Shown here: in pieces, positions 34,060 to 44,396 of the stretch
How the letters are laid out: each line of letters begins with the position of its first letter
Position numbering within the stretch: the stretch's first letter is position 1
Assembly (NCBI GenBank): GCA_036346225.1
Contig: JARFIW010001469.1
Span: 7,844,001-7,908,000, forward strand
Direction: 5' to 3'
Length of the DNA: 64,000 nucleotides
Source: Platerodrilus igneus
Taxonomy: Eukaryota > Arthropoda > Insecta > Coleoptera > Lycidae
Notes under the pieces: generated by a model
Databases searched by the model: none
Told to the model about the DNA's origin: nothing
Seen by the model: the letters and a program-made list of their open reading frames with translations, nothing else
Program-made: the position numbers and the translations under genes

Positions 34060-35485
34060 CTAAAAACGAAAGTTTTCTTGTTCTAATTCATATGTGAATT
34101 TAATAGTTGGTTCTATTTTTTTAATTGACTCTACAAGGTTTTTAATTAGTTCTGTATTATGAGGGCAAATAGCATAGACATCATCTACGTATCTCCACCA
34201 GATTAGTGGTTTCAATTCTTGTGTGAATATTCCATGTTTTTGGAATCCTTCCATGAATATATTACTAAAAATTGGTGATAGTGGACTTTCCACCGCCATT
34301 CCGAAGCTCTGTTTGTAGAATTGGTCACTTGTTTGAAAATATGTGGTATTGACGCATAAACCAAGTTATTCCATAATCGATGATATACTTAGTTTTGTTT
34401 TTTCTTTAAGGTTGTCATCTTTTTTAGTTTGTTTTTTATAATATTAAGGGTTTTGTTTATAGGGACATTTGTGATGAGATTTACTACATCAAAAATTACC
34501 ATTGTGTGTGTATTTTCAATTTTTATGTTTAATAATTTTTCTCTAAAATGTTGGTTGTTTTTTATAAAAGAATCCGTTTTGCCTGCTATTGGATTTATAA
34601 TTTTTAGGAGAAATTTTGCTAAATTGTGGCATGGTGAATGTATGGCGCTTACGATAGGTCGCAAAGAAATGTCTGTTTTATGAATTTTTGGTAGACTGTA
34701 AAAGTGGGGTGATTTACTGTAATGTGAGACCAGTTTGTTTTTTCTTTGTCTTCGAACTCATTTTTAAATTTATATTGAGTTTTGTATATTTTATTTTCAA
34801 TTGATTTTGTTGGGTTTGTTTCTAAACTGGTGTAATTTTGAGTGTTCAACAATTCGTTGATTTTTTGTGTTGTACTCGTTTTTATTCATTATTACTGTTG
34901 CATTAACTTTGTCAGCAGGTAGAATTATAATCGAGTTATCGTTTTTTAGATTGCGAATTGCTTTTATTTCGTTACTACTTACATTTGGTTGTATTTTGTG
35001 ATTCTTTTCTATTTCGATTTTGCAGCGTAATCTAAATTCGTTTGCTTGATCTTCTTCGAGTTGGTTTGCTGTTTTCTCAATACAGCTAATTATTTCAAAG
35101 GTTGGTATTGATTTTGGTGTTACTGCAAAGTAGGCGGCTCCGTGGCGTAGTGGTATGTGTGACTACTACGCCCAAGGTCCCGGTTCGAATCCCGACACGG
35201 TCCGCTTGAAAAATGTTAGGCCAGCATTTTTTACAAAAATACGCCCTCGTTCGGATGAGAGGTAAAATGGAGGTCCCGTGTGTGAGTGTTGTCACGCACG
35301 TTAAAGATCCCTACCTTGCTTGGAACAGCAAGGGTTCGGCAAAATTCAAAATTTTCCAGGTAACAAAAACTCGCTTCCTGGCCAGTGTAGTACCTTCGGG
35401 TGGAGCATTGGAAAATCACAAGTAATGTTACTGCAAAGTTCTGTCCTTTTGATAGAATTAATTTTTCTTTGTCGTTAATTGAAAA
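34060..35485 (-). pseudogene. Penelope-like element reverse transcriptase, interrupted by a SINE
   Basis: Read right to left: leader box ILSKGQNFAVT at about 35440-35480, then after the SINE (35132-35425) PKSIPTFEIIS and a Lys-rich segment (about 34900-35110), RPIVSAIHSPCHNLAKFLLK (about 34605-34664), VIFDVVNLITNVPI (motif A region), and AVESPLSPIFSNIFME (motif B) with WWRYVDDVYAI (motif C, catalytic Asp pair) at about 34180-34299. These motifs are diagnostic of Penelope-like elements, not of LINEs or LTR elements. Frames change at about 34650, 34390 and 34310. RT ends near 34060 without a linked endonuclease on this strand. Inactive. Confidence 0.85.
35132..35425 (+). mobile_element. tRNA-headed SINE, copy 5
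   Basis: Best-preserved copy. Head from 35133: GGCGGCTCCGTGGCGTAGTG (A box), then GGTTCGAATCCC (B box) at about 35181-35192, the gcacgttaaagatccctacc block at about 35296-35315, and a 3' end at ggaaaatcacaagtaa. Perfect 14-bp target duplication tgttactgcaaagt at 35118-35131 and 35426-35439. It splits the Penelope-like RT between FAVT and PKS. The plus strand keeps one frame open for about 70 codons through the body, as in copies 1 and 2. Confidence 0.95.
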
Positions 35486-36025
35486 CAAGCATCTTAAAAG
35501 AATAATAGAGAAAGAAATGAATAAAGTCTCAAAAAATAAAGAAAAAAAACAAACACAAAGATACGCACCAAAAAATGCTTTCAATACCATTCATAAAAGG
35601 ATTCTCCGAAAAATCCAAAGATTCGAAACAAATTCAGAATTAAAACAGTATTTAGAACCAACAATACACTAGGAGCACAATTAGCAAAAACAAAACCCAA
35701 AAACGCAATACAAAGTTCAAAAAACTGCACCTACAAAATACCGTGCGAATGTAACAAGTTTTATATAGGGGAAAGTACCAGACCATTTGGAGTTCGATTA
35801 AAAGAACATAAATCATATATAAAAAATAGAAAATTTGAAAAATCCATGATTTGCCAACATGCATGGGATTCCAGTCAGAAAATAAAATTGGAGGACGCAA
35901 AAATTATCGACAAAGAAGAAAACCACCAAAAACACAAAATCAAAGAAGCTGCTTATGTAACCATACATAAAAATAACTGCGTAGCAAACGAATCCGTGAC
36001 TTTCAGTACGCAATGGATTCCATAA
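35486..36025 (+). pseudogene. Penelope-like element GIY-YIG endonuclease part
   Basis: The C-terminal domain of a Penelope-like ORF lies on the plus strand, opposite to the RT. Sequence before it has an IPFIKGFSEK-type box near 35586 (split over two frames), then a linker. The GIY-YIG domain is at about 35724-36022: YKIPCECNKFYIGES (the YK...YIG pair), RLKEHKSYI, ICQHAWDSS and DKEENHQKHKIKEA, ending in TAA at 36023-36025. In intact elements this nuclease nicks the target for primed reverse transcription. The head-to-head arrangement with the RT part suggests a rearranged or inverted partial copy. At least one frameshift lies near 35600-35690. Confidence 0.82.
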
Positions 36026-36107
36026 CTAATAGAAATTCCGAAAGAAATAACAAATGAAAATCAAATGCCCGCAATATCTAGGTAGCATTGCAAGTTTTTT
36101 CTGGGTT

Positions 36108-36632
36108 TTACTTGCGATATTAACATGAAATACAGCTTACATACATGATTTCTATTTATACATACAACAACTAATTACATAACAATAGGCATATTAGCAG
36201 CCCCAGGCTGCTTAAGCCTTACGGTAACGTAATCATAAAATTCTTCTTTAATAACTATCCTCTCAACCGTATAAATAGACAAATGTTTTCCAAAACCTGA
36301 AATTATTGAATTTATTTGAAAATTACCAATAAAAATTAATCAGCTGATTTCACGTTAGGCGTATTGGCTACCTAAAAAGTCGTTCCCAGAACGCAACACA
36401 AATTGAAGGCAATCATTCTTTTAAACTTTAAAATTTTCACCTAATGTACTCAAACCAAATATACCGAACATCAATAAATCAAAGTCGCCGTTATTTATGT
36501 CATAAATGTCAAACTTGAACTTTTTAATATTTTGACAACGATCCTAGGTCATGGATCGAAACGTAAATAATGATGATTTTAAAAACTATGAGTGGTTTTA
36601 TTCCCAAAGAAGATTAAGAAAAATACACCATC
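36108..36632 (-). repeat. Unassigned repeat X, copy 2 (inverted)
   Basis: Reverse complement of 20490-21656 without the 649-bp insertion. Landmarks on the plus strand: aacatgaaatacagc at the left end, gcttaagccttacggtaacg, gaacgcaacacaaattgaag, cgatcctaggtcatggatcg, and aagaagattaagaaaaat at the right end. It starts 83 bp after the Penelope-like ORF. Sequence beyond each end differs from copy 1, so the borders are those of a real mobile unit or of a duplicated segment. Confidence 0.75.
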
Positions 36633-36968
36633 AGGACCAAGTTCCTTAGCACTATCTACAGCACATATGATATAGCTTACAATAATTTACGAAACGATGT
36701 GGAAAATATTTTCTCTACGACTATCGAATAATATATTCATTCTAGCTTGATATTTAATTGACGAATGATATCAATTCTTCACCCTGTGAATTCCAAACTG
36801 GAATTCACGGCCTGTCGGCCAATCAACTCGTTGCATTTTCATTATTCACGGGTACTTCAACAAATCATATAGCCTTGTAATATACGCGTTGCATAGCAAC
36901 CGTCTAACAAATTGAAGTTTCACAATTCTAAATATCAAAATTAATGTTTTTGCTTAAGTTTTGTTAAA

Positions 36969-37355
36969 ATGAATTTTGATAACAGTAAAAGCGATAATGA
37001 TGAAATATGTACGCCTCCAGAACTTCTTGCCAAAGCGGTAATGATTAATCTATTGCCCAAAAAGTCAAAAAAACAATACCATCAAATATACACGGCTTTT
37101 ATGGATTGGAGAAATCTTAATGGTGCAAGTTCATTTTCCGAGAATGTTCTCTTGGTATATTTTACAAATCAGTACACCGGACATAGCTTTCGTAGGTCCT
37201 CTGCCACTCTGTTAGTTGATGCAGGTGGAGATATTACAGCTCTCAAACGACACGGGCGCTGGAAAACTATATCTGTAGCTGAAGGCTACGTGGATGATTC
37301 CATGACAAATAAAATGAACACTGCGAACAAATTACTAGTCTGTCGAACAAAATAA
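36969..37355 (+). pseudogene. Crypton-type tyrosine recombinase, internally deleted
   Basis: An open 128-codon frame starts at ATG 36969. The N-terminal part (LPKKSKKQYHQIYTAFMDW, SFSENVLLVYF) matches the SAM-like DNA-binding half of insect Crypton recombinases. It is joined directly (about residue 66) to the catalytic C-terminal half: GHSFRRSSATLLVDAGGDI (the H-x-x-R pair), LKRHGRWKTIS, and AEGYVDD with the nucleophilic Tyr. The middle, including the first catalytic Arg, is missing, although the ORF remains open. Cryptons recombine circular DNA intermediates with a tyrosine recombinase and leave no target duplication. An internally deleted, non-functional copy is the simplest reading; a domesticated short protein is a remote alternative. 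Confidence 0.8.
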
Positions 37356-39180
37356 CAAACATCAAATACTAATACTTTAAGTGAACTCAAGATCAAAACT
37401 CAACACCAGCTGTATTAAATATTAGTAATTGCAGTAATTTCACCATAAATTTTAATAACAAGTAAATTTAAACTAGAACTACTACTCTGAATTGTTACAT
37501 GTGTTATTTAAGTTATTTGTTACGCTCCCTTTCTGTCAACGTACTTAAATTACATCGTTTCTTGGAGCGCCGTGTGTAGAAATTGACTACTTCAGAATAG
37601 TTTCCGATTTGTATGCAATTTAACGCAAATCTAGTTTCTTGAAACGTAAAGTTTATGCGATAATTATAGTCAGTACCTTGTTTTAGGCATCTGTTATCGG
37701 GTTATACCATACGACCGCGTATAATTGATTCTAGATTACTTCCATCTAAAGACTTTTTGAAATAACGAATCCTACTTCACCGATAAAGCTTGTTTCGAAG
37801 TGCTTATCACCTTCATATGTTTGATATCAACATATTGGTGTGGAGATTACGTGCTAATAAAATAGCAAGCGAGTACAACACTCTCGTATTTCTGAATTTT
37901 TGTGTGGCGAACAACACTCGATTGTTACTTTCAATCTGTCCTGAAGAGCAAATACACGTGGTTTTGCTCATTTTCTGTACTTCCTGTGTATTTGGTAAGT
38001 GTGAAAACTATTTTCTGTTTGGTTACATAATTGTTACTTCTAGCTCTTTACCACCTGCGGCTTGTTCTTTTTTTTTGGTCTTATTTTATCCTATCGCTTA
38101 TGGTAACTAGTTTTGGTGCTGATTGGATTACACTCTGCTTGCTTATAAGACCGATGACACGGTGAACGACTTCAGTGGATACGAAATTATACTTGGGATA
38201 AAAGTACGTTCTACTGTAACGATGAGTACAGGAAGTTGGAACCCCGCGTGAGTTTTTGAAGCTCTAATACATCACTAATGCGGTAGCTCTCTTAAAGATT
38301 TTACGGAGGCTGCCTGTGAATATTCTATTAACCTACTAACAGTGGCTATTGATAAGTTAACCATTCCCTTCAGGAAGTATTGCTGTTACCATTGTCAAGT
38401 GCTTATCTGTGTCCTTAAAATTTACTACTGCAGGATACTACTAAAGCTTAGTGGCGAATATGCCGTCGTAATTAGTACTTTTGTAGTCCACGTATTATCA
38501 TCTGTTTTATTTTTTTGTCCGAAGTTACTGCTTTTGGGCCTAACCAGAGCAGAAAATAGCTTTTACGACAACAACTTATGTACCAATTGCCGGACGTATG
38601 GTGTACTAAATGAGGATTTTTAATCCCTTATTTTTAGAGATTCGCCGGTAGGGATAATTTTGTATTACGTGGTCACGATAGGGAGCTCATAAACTTTAGT
38701 AATATTTAACATTAAGTCACTGATATTTCCGCTTGACTGTGAGTGTGCACTACAGTCTTATCGTTTTTTTTCTTTTTGTGACTTGTAAAACACTCAAAAC
38801 ATACTTAGGAGTTATTTTCTACCTGTTAATAATAAACCGAGCTTTAGTAATATGCTGTGCTTTTTTTTGTTACCTATAAGTTGGTAGATAGAAATTCGTG
38901 CTGTCATGGAATACTATGGCCTATGGGATACAAATGGTTTCATGGTCAATTCTTGATTATATTAGTCCTACCCACCCCCCAATCTACGACTACTGCTAGC
39001 CGTCGGTTCCTTTTTTGTATTACGGGTACCATTTTTGTCCCCAACGTTTACTTTTCTTCCTGACCCATGGTTTTACCGTAACATATTGTTTTCCTTTGAC
39101 TAATAAAATATAAGTAATTAAAAGTTGAAGTTAAAAACAAAGACGTATAATTTCTTGCAAAAGTTGTATTATAGTCGTAG
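37356..39180. other. Unassigned stretch
   Basis: Several plus-strand open frames (37790-38110, 38342-38623) have hydrophobic, Cys-rich composition without a recognised family. A donor-like ttg then gtaagtgtg occurs at about 37994. No repeat partner in the window was recognised. Confidence 0.3.
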
Positions 39181-39185
39181 AGAAA

Positions 39186-39319
39186 GTATAGTCTTCTACT
39201 CACGCGTAATAGCCATTATTCACTCGAATGACCACGTCACTCGCTGCTGCGCGGCTCGTGACGTGAACTTCATTCTCGTGAATAATGGCTATCATTATAC
39301 GCTCGTCGAAGAATATACT
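39186..39319. repeat. Palindromic MITE-like element
   Basis: Two arms of about 55-60 bp pair imperfectly around a short loop at ctgctgcgcgg: left arm taatagccattattcact then cgaatgaccacgtcac, right arm (reverse complement) gatagccattattcacgag then aatgaagttcacgtcac. The outer ends are agtatagtcttctac and, inverted, agtatattcttcgac. GC-rich core in AT-rich DNA. A small foldback element is likely; superfamily unknown. Confidence 0.75.
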
Positions 39320-39535
39320 AATCCGGGACTCTAAAAAGCAACTCACCATTGTTTGTACAAGTGCTTTATTTTCCTGTGATTACTTTTATAATCGACTGCT
39401 CTCTTTTAGACAATACATATTAAGTTGCCATGTCTAAATGTAGGCAATAAGCTCATACTAACATCTCTTGCGAAATTTTATATAAAAGAATTTTTTACAA
39501 AATCTAGACATTCAATGAAGCTTTTTATAAAAACA

Positions 39536-40549
39536 TCATCCTTGTGCGTATGGCGGTCGTGAATTAGTAGATAAGCAATGACTTCCGGTAGCTTTAGCGA
39601 CCGGACAGTCTTCGCCCATTACAACTTCGCTTCGCTTTCCATTTCCGCAAGCTCGTAAAAAACACAGATTAAACTGAGCAGCTAAAAATTTCCTGGAATT
39701 TATGCTTTCCGTAAAATATTCAATTCCTCTATTATGACTGCACGAAACTGAAAAATTCCTATGGTTTTAGATGTCTCTGATTCTTGAATATACATACCAT
39801 TTTCCACGGTCTGACGTAGTAGCTGTGGATTATACACGACGCGAAAATCTAAACAGCCAGGTTGAAATAGTCCGCAGTTCGGATAAAAATCCACACTTCC
39901 GTAGTTCACAGGATAACCAAATTGTCCACCATTTGTGTGTATAGCGTCTACAAAATACGCATCACTCGAATCTAAACGACTGTCTTCCGGAAAGCCAAGA
40001 AATCCGGGTCCTGCAGCATCTAAACCTGTTATCCTGTATATTTTCAGCCCTCCGGTTTGCCTTTGAACGCGTTGACCTGCGAATCCTGCCAAGTGCGCTC
40101 CTAAAGAATGTCCGATTAAATGAATATTAAGTAATTTTATTTTTGCAATTTTGTACAGGTCAATTATAAAGTCGCCGATTAAACTTCCAACAGCGGGTTA
40201 AGCCACAGAGCGCTTGTGCGTATGTCATGTTAGCATGTTTTTCCCAATTTACTAAAATTACATTATAATTTCCACGTTTCAAGTATGCGTCTTTTAACGC
40301 AATTGTGTATTCGGTTTTAGCTGAAGCCAACCATCCATGTATTGCAATTTTGTGGATATTCTGAAGGAATTTCAACGATGTTTTTTCTTGTTAAAACAAC
40401 TGGTTTTGTGGAATTTAATTTGTTATACCACAGATACTGAATTTGTTCAGGATTTATGGGATCGCAACCTGTTACGAATACATTGACGGCGCCAACGACA
40501 TTTGTAGCAGTATTTTCGAGTATTTGTCTAGTCAGTTGGAAAAGCTGAC
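39536..40549 (-). pseudogene. Lipase-family gene (pancreatic lipase/phospholipase A1-like), frame broken
   Basis: A neutral lipase of the animal pancreatic-lipase fold, expected to be secreted and to hydrolyse acylglycerols or phospholipids. Exon from 40549 (acceptor tttttttcag, 40550-40559) runs leftward: TRKNIVEIPSEYP, then IAIHGWLASAKTEY in another frame, NVILVNWEKHANMTYAQAL, and after a second shift HLIGHSLGAHLAGFAG (nucleophile Ser) and ITGLDAAGPGF (Asp), AIHTNGGQFGYPVNYG. A short intron of about 95 bp (39740-39836, boundaries uncertain) precedes the last exon: SHNRGIEYFTES with the His, and SHCLSTNSRPPYAQG before TGA 39536-39538. The whole catalytic triad is present. Shifts near 40355 and 40195 mean a young pseudogene or uncorrected sequence errors. 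The first exon with signal peptide was not found. Confidence 0.85.
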
Positions 40550-40723
40550 CTGAAAAAAATGTCAAAATATAAATTTGAATATCATGAAATTGAATTTATT
40601 TTACAAACAATGTATAGTGATGCAGGCAATTCATAACTGATGATTTTTAAACAGATAAACTACTCCAAATTTGCGTAAAAATGTTTTGTTGTAAATAGGA
40701 AGGGTAAAATATGCAGTTGTGAC

Positions 40724-42079
40724 CAGAGATGAAATTGGTGACCCATGACCCAGTGATCCAAATGGGTATGTGACCCACGGCTCATTGACCCCCTGACCCA
40801 AATTGACCCGGTGACCCAAATTGACCCATGCGTGTACGCTTATCAAATATTGTCTTCAACAAAATACTTTATTTTAAATAATCACATAAAATGTAAACAA
40901 AAGCACTAAAAATAAGAAAAAATTATAATATATAAATATAAATTATCTTATAAACCTACCTAATAAAAGAAGATTACATCACTTATGAATTTATAATGAC
41001 TAGACTATATTTTTAAAATTCCGTGTTTTAAAGATTCTGAAACAATAAGTACGAGAAACCATACGTGTACGAAAAGAGCATTTACTTTACATTGGAAGAT
41101 ATTATGGATTCACTTATGCAGATTATTACATTTCAAAGCGAAATTTAGGGGCGGCCATAAAATATTTGCCTACCGGCAGCAAATTTCAAAAGTCAGCCCT
41201 GGGAAGAGGGGGTGTAACCTAAGGGAAACGTAACAAACTCGCAACTTATAATACGCGTTTCATATAATTTTAACCATTGTATTTGCTTTATGACTTCACC
41301 TCTCGGAGATTTACAAAAGTTTATATTACAACCAAGGTGATGCCTACTGCTACAAATTACCAAAGTAATGAAATGTTATGAATATAAAGAGATAATATTT
41401 AGATTTTTTTACCGGAAACTACGTCAGTGAAAGAAAATTCTATTGGCAAACTAATACTAACTAATACTATGACGATTACTAACCCTGATATTAGTTTTTA
41501 ATTATCATTGTTTTTTTTAAGTCCAACTACAATCCAGAATGATGCAAATTTGGAAATCTTATAGTATTATTGCTACAATAGTGAGAAGAGAAGCTAGAAA
41601 CAGAAAATTTTAAATTTATTAAGATTATAACATACAGAACACTATAAGTTTATAACACCGCATTGTGTGCCATAGCACGTTTCTTTGAAAAAATTTAAAA
41701 ATACATTTTCATATTAAAAGAAAGGCGCTGTACTCTTATCGCATTATAAATTATTTTGGCGCTTACTTCAAATTCATAAATGGAGTGCAAGTAACTAACT
41801 GAACCAATAACTTTATGTATAATTTTGTGAACGTACTTAATAAACTGACCTGAAAGTTCACTAAACTATGACCTTACCTAGAGAAAGCCAATCTGTCACT
41901 TTAATAATTTGGGTCGCCGGATCAATTTGGGTCGCCGGATCAATTTTGGTCGCCGGGGCAATTTGGGTCACCGGGTCAATTTGGCTCGATACACATGACC
42001 CATTGACCCGGTGACCCAAACAAAAAATGACCACTTGGACCCACTGAACCCACTTGACCCATGACCCATTTCATCTCTG
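40724..42079. mobile_element. hAT-type non-autonomous DNA transposon, 1,356 bp
   Basis: Perfect 8-bp target duplication gttgtgac at 40716-40723 and 42080-42087, the hAT hallmark. Terminal inverted repeats start CAGAGATGAAAT at both ends (left cagagatgaaattgg, right inverted cagagatgaaatggg). Subterminal regions carry many copies of GACCC/GGGTC hexamer-like words (tgacccaaattgacccggtg, gggtcaccgggtcaattt), probably transposase-binding repeats. No transposase ORF; the central 1 kb is AT-rich and unassigned. It sits about 175 bp upstream of the visible lipase exon, on its 5' side, so within an intron or the 5' flank of that gene. Confidence 0.9.
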
Positions 42080-42087
42080 GTTGTGAC

Positions 42088-42879
42088 TGTTCTAAATGCT
42101 AAAAGATCGAATAATATGTAAATGTATATTTATTTACAATGTTTATCACCTAGGTTTAGTTAATTATTTAGAGAGTAATGCTTACCAGTAAATAAACCTA
42201 GGAAAATTTATAAATTTGAATAAGATTTAACAGTATTAACCCTCAATACAACCACAAATCCTCGGTTTGGTGCAATATTATCCTAAGTCCATTTTTTGTT
42301 TTTAATGAAATATCTATGGTAACTGATAGTTTAGATCGTAGATTTTACTGTAAAACGATCTTAAGTCCATATTTTTAATTTATCGTCTGCATAGCGTAAG
42401 CAATGCAAAGTATCCTAATAATATCCTCACTTCTTCAATTGTAGTAAACTACCCTATGTCTATACTGCCCTCTAAAGATAGAAAACCGTAAGCGCCACTA
42501 GTCGAACTTTGGAGGATTGCGATTTTTTTGTTTCTTCACTGCAAGTTCTCTAGCGCTGTTGGTTTAAGCTTTTTCTTCGGAATTTTTTGGTAAGATATAT
42601 TTCCAAATAAGTGAAACAAGATGGCTGTGTCTGATATTACGTATTTGTAGTAATTTTTGTGTTAGGACACCTACAATGTTGTGCGTAAGTGCATATGTTT
42701 TAATACAAAAGTGTCTACCTGAACGATGTTTGTTTCGCAATTTAGTAGGGTATGTTGTGAAACATGTTGAAAACAAAAAAAATTACCTTCGTGAATATCA
42801 GATAACAAATTGCACCATTATATATCATAAACCCTTACCTGATGTCACAAGGTCGAGAATTTCTTATTAACAATGAAAG
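42088..42879. other. Unassigned stretch upstream of the lipase gene
   Basis: No recognised coding exon, repeat or splice pair. The overlapping short open frames at 42564-42870 on both strands have no recognised family. First exon and promoter of the lipase would be expected near here, but nothing convincing was found. Confidence 0.3.
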
Positions 42880-44230
42880 CCCAAGGTAAAGTTGGATGGA
42901 AAACGGCTTGAGGAAAAGAAAAACTCTTTAGAGATAAACGGCTAGTAGAGTGTTAGCTCCGGGTAGATCATGAGCTTGGGTCATGGGTTGTCAGATGACC
43001 AAAAATATAGATAATGAGCGCCACCGTATTTTTCAATACAACAACCTACAAAAATTATCCGTGCTTGTATTAGGGAATGCGGAAACCTTATATCTACACC
43101 ACTAATATAGCCACAAAACCTGAATTTCACCTTTGTAGAGCACTTACCAAAATCTCAATTACCAGATGTCTCACAGATGTCTCGACTTAACCTGTGAACA
43201 AACAAATGCACAAGATGGACACCGTTTGTGTCCTTAAAAATATTTACCAAAAATAATATAATAGAATTTAAGTTCCAAAAATATACACCCAGGATATTTG
43301 TTATCATTAGACACAATGTCTGCTCATGAATGACCTATAAGTTTTACTTGTATTTTGAATAATAAAAGAGAGGCAAAAATGGATTCTATTTGATTAAATT
43401 CCTTGATTTGTTTTAACATAATCTTTTTCAACTAAAAATTTTTTATAGAACAGAAAATTAATAAGGTTTTATATTCAAAAAACAAAGATCTCTAAATTGA
43501 ATATTTCATAATAAATTTTCTAAAAAGTTTGAGCTCTCTTAATAATTCATATTACATATTTTAATCTTTTAGCCATGTGTAGTACTACGTTAACTTCACA
43601 ATAAAATTTAATTATTTAAGTTCTCATAAAATAGCATGTTTCAACATAGAGTTAGTCTTACTTAATATGTATAAAAAGAAATCATCAAGTTGTTTAAGAG
43701 TCAAAGTACATGACCTCAAAATTATTAAATCTATTTTTAAATTAGCTTAAAATAGCATGTGATATTTAAATTGGGCAGCTGACTATTTTTTGACATTATA
43801 TGTCACCAACAACTTTTTCAATTTAGTTAGCGCTATCTGTTTGTGAAATAATTATGATAAGCAAACTGCATAGCCATCTTTAAAAATTATGCAAGGTTAC
43901 AAATTTATTACGGAATCTTCTTTTACTAAACAATTTTTAAGTTACTTTAATCAAGGTAAAGCTTCAACCTTCTACCTTTAGTATTACGTTTAAATGATTA
44001 TAAATGTGATTAAAGACTAAATATCACTCACGTGTCGAAGTACAGTACGACCAAAAGAAATTGAACTATGACATCAGATGTGGGATAATCCATAACAATC
44101 TGCGATGCACAAACAGGAAACACATGATTACGAACGACTTTATCGCTGGAACTATGAGTAATCTTCTGAACAAAACATTATTTAACCAAACCAATTCCTC
44201 CTAAAGTACATCCTATAAATTCTTGTATTT
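42880..44230 (-). repeat. Diverged solo terminal repeat related to the gypsy-type LTR
   Basis: The first 350 bp follow the 21720-22070 repeat block by block: cggctagtagag versus cggctagtcgaa, gatcatgagcttgggtc versus aacatgagctgtgggtc, gaccaaaaatata and gcgccaccgtatttttc, atgcggaaacctt. Similarity weakens downstream. No internal element genes adjoin, so this looks like a solo LTR of a related, older family. Strand follows the gypsy-type element orientation. Confidence 0.6.
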
Positions 44231-44326
44231 CAATTCTCAAACTAAATTTTCTTTTCAGCATTAAATTTTGCAATTACGAGCATTAAATACGGCATAATTA
44301 CGATATTAACTGAAATCCGTGATATA

Positions 44327-44396
44327 ACTGCATGATATTAACTGCATGATATTGACTGCGTGATATTGACTGCATGATATTAACTGCATGATATTG
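44327..44396. repeat. Tandem array, five 14-bp units
   Basis: Five consecutive units of actgcatgatatta with A/G variation at the last position and one cgtg variant. Total 70 bp. Units abut with no spacers, so it is a minisatellite, not a CRISPR array. Confidence 0.92.

Noticed and set aside
35133..35210. tRNA gene-like sequence (also in the other SINE copies)
   Set aside because: A and B boxes are present, but each is fused to the same SINE body with target duplications, and no clean 7-bp acceptor pairing or anticodon arm closes. They are SINE heads, not tRNA genes.
20490..36632. A 16-kb Polinton/Maverick with repeat X as its terminal inverted repeats
   Set aside because: No DNA polymerase B, capsid, ATPase or matching integrase set was found; contents are retroelements, and no target duplication frames the pair.
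40631..40846. Minus-strand frame with repeated NLGHRVNLGQG-like residues
   Set aside because: Produced by the GACCC subterminal repeats of the hAT element.
44327..44396. CRISPR-like array
   Set aside because: Fourteen-base units abut with no spacers, in a eukaryotic context; a minisatellite.
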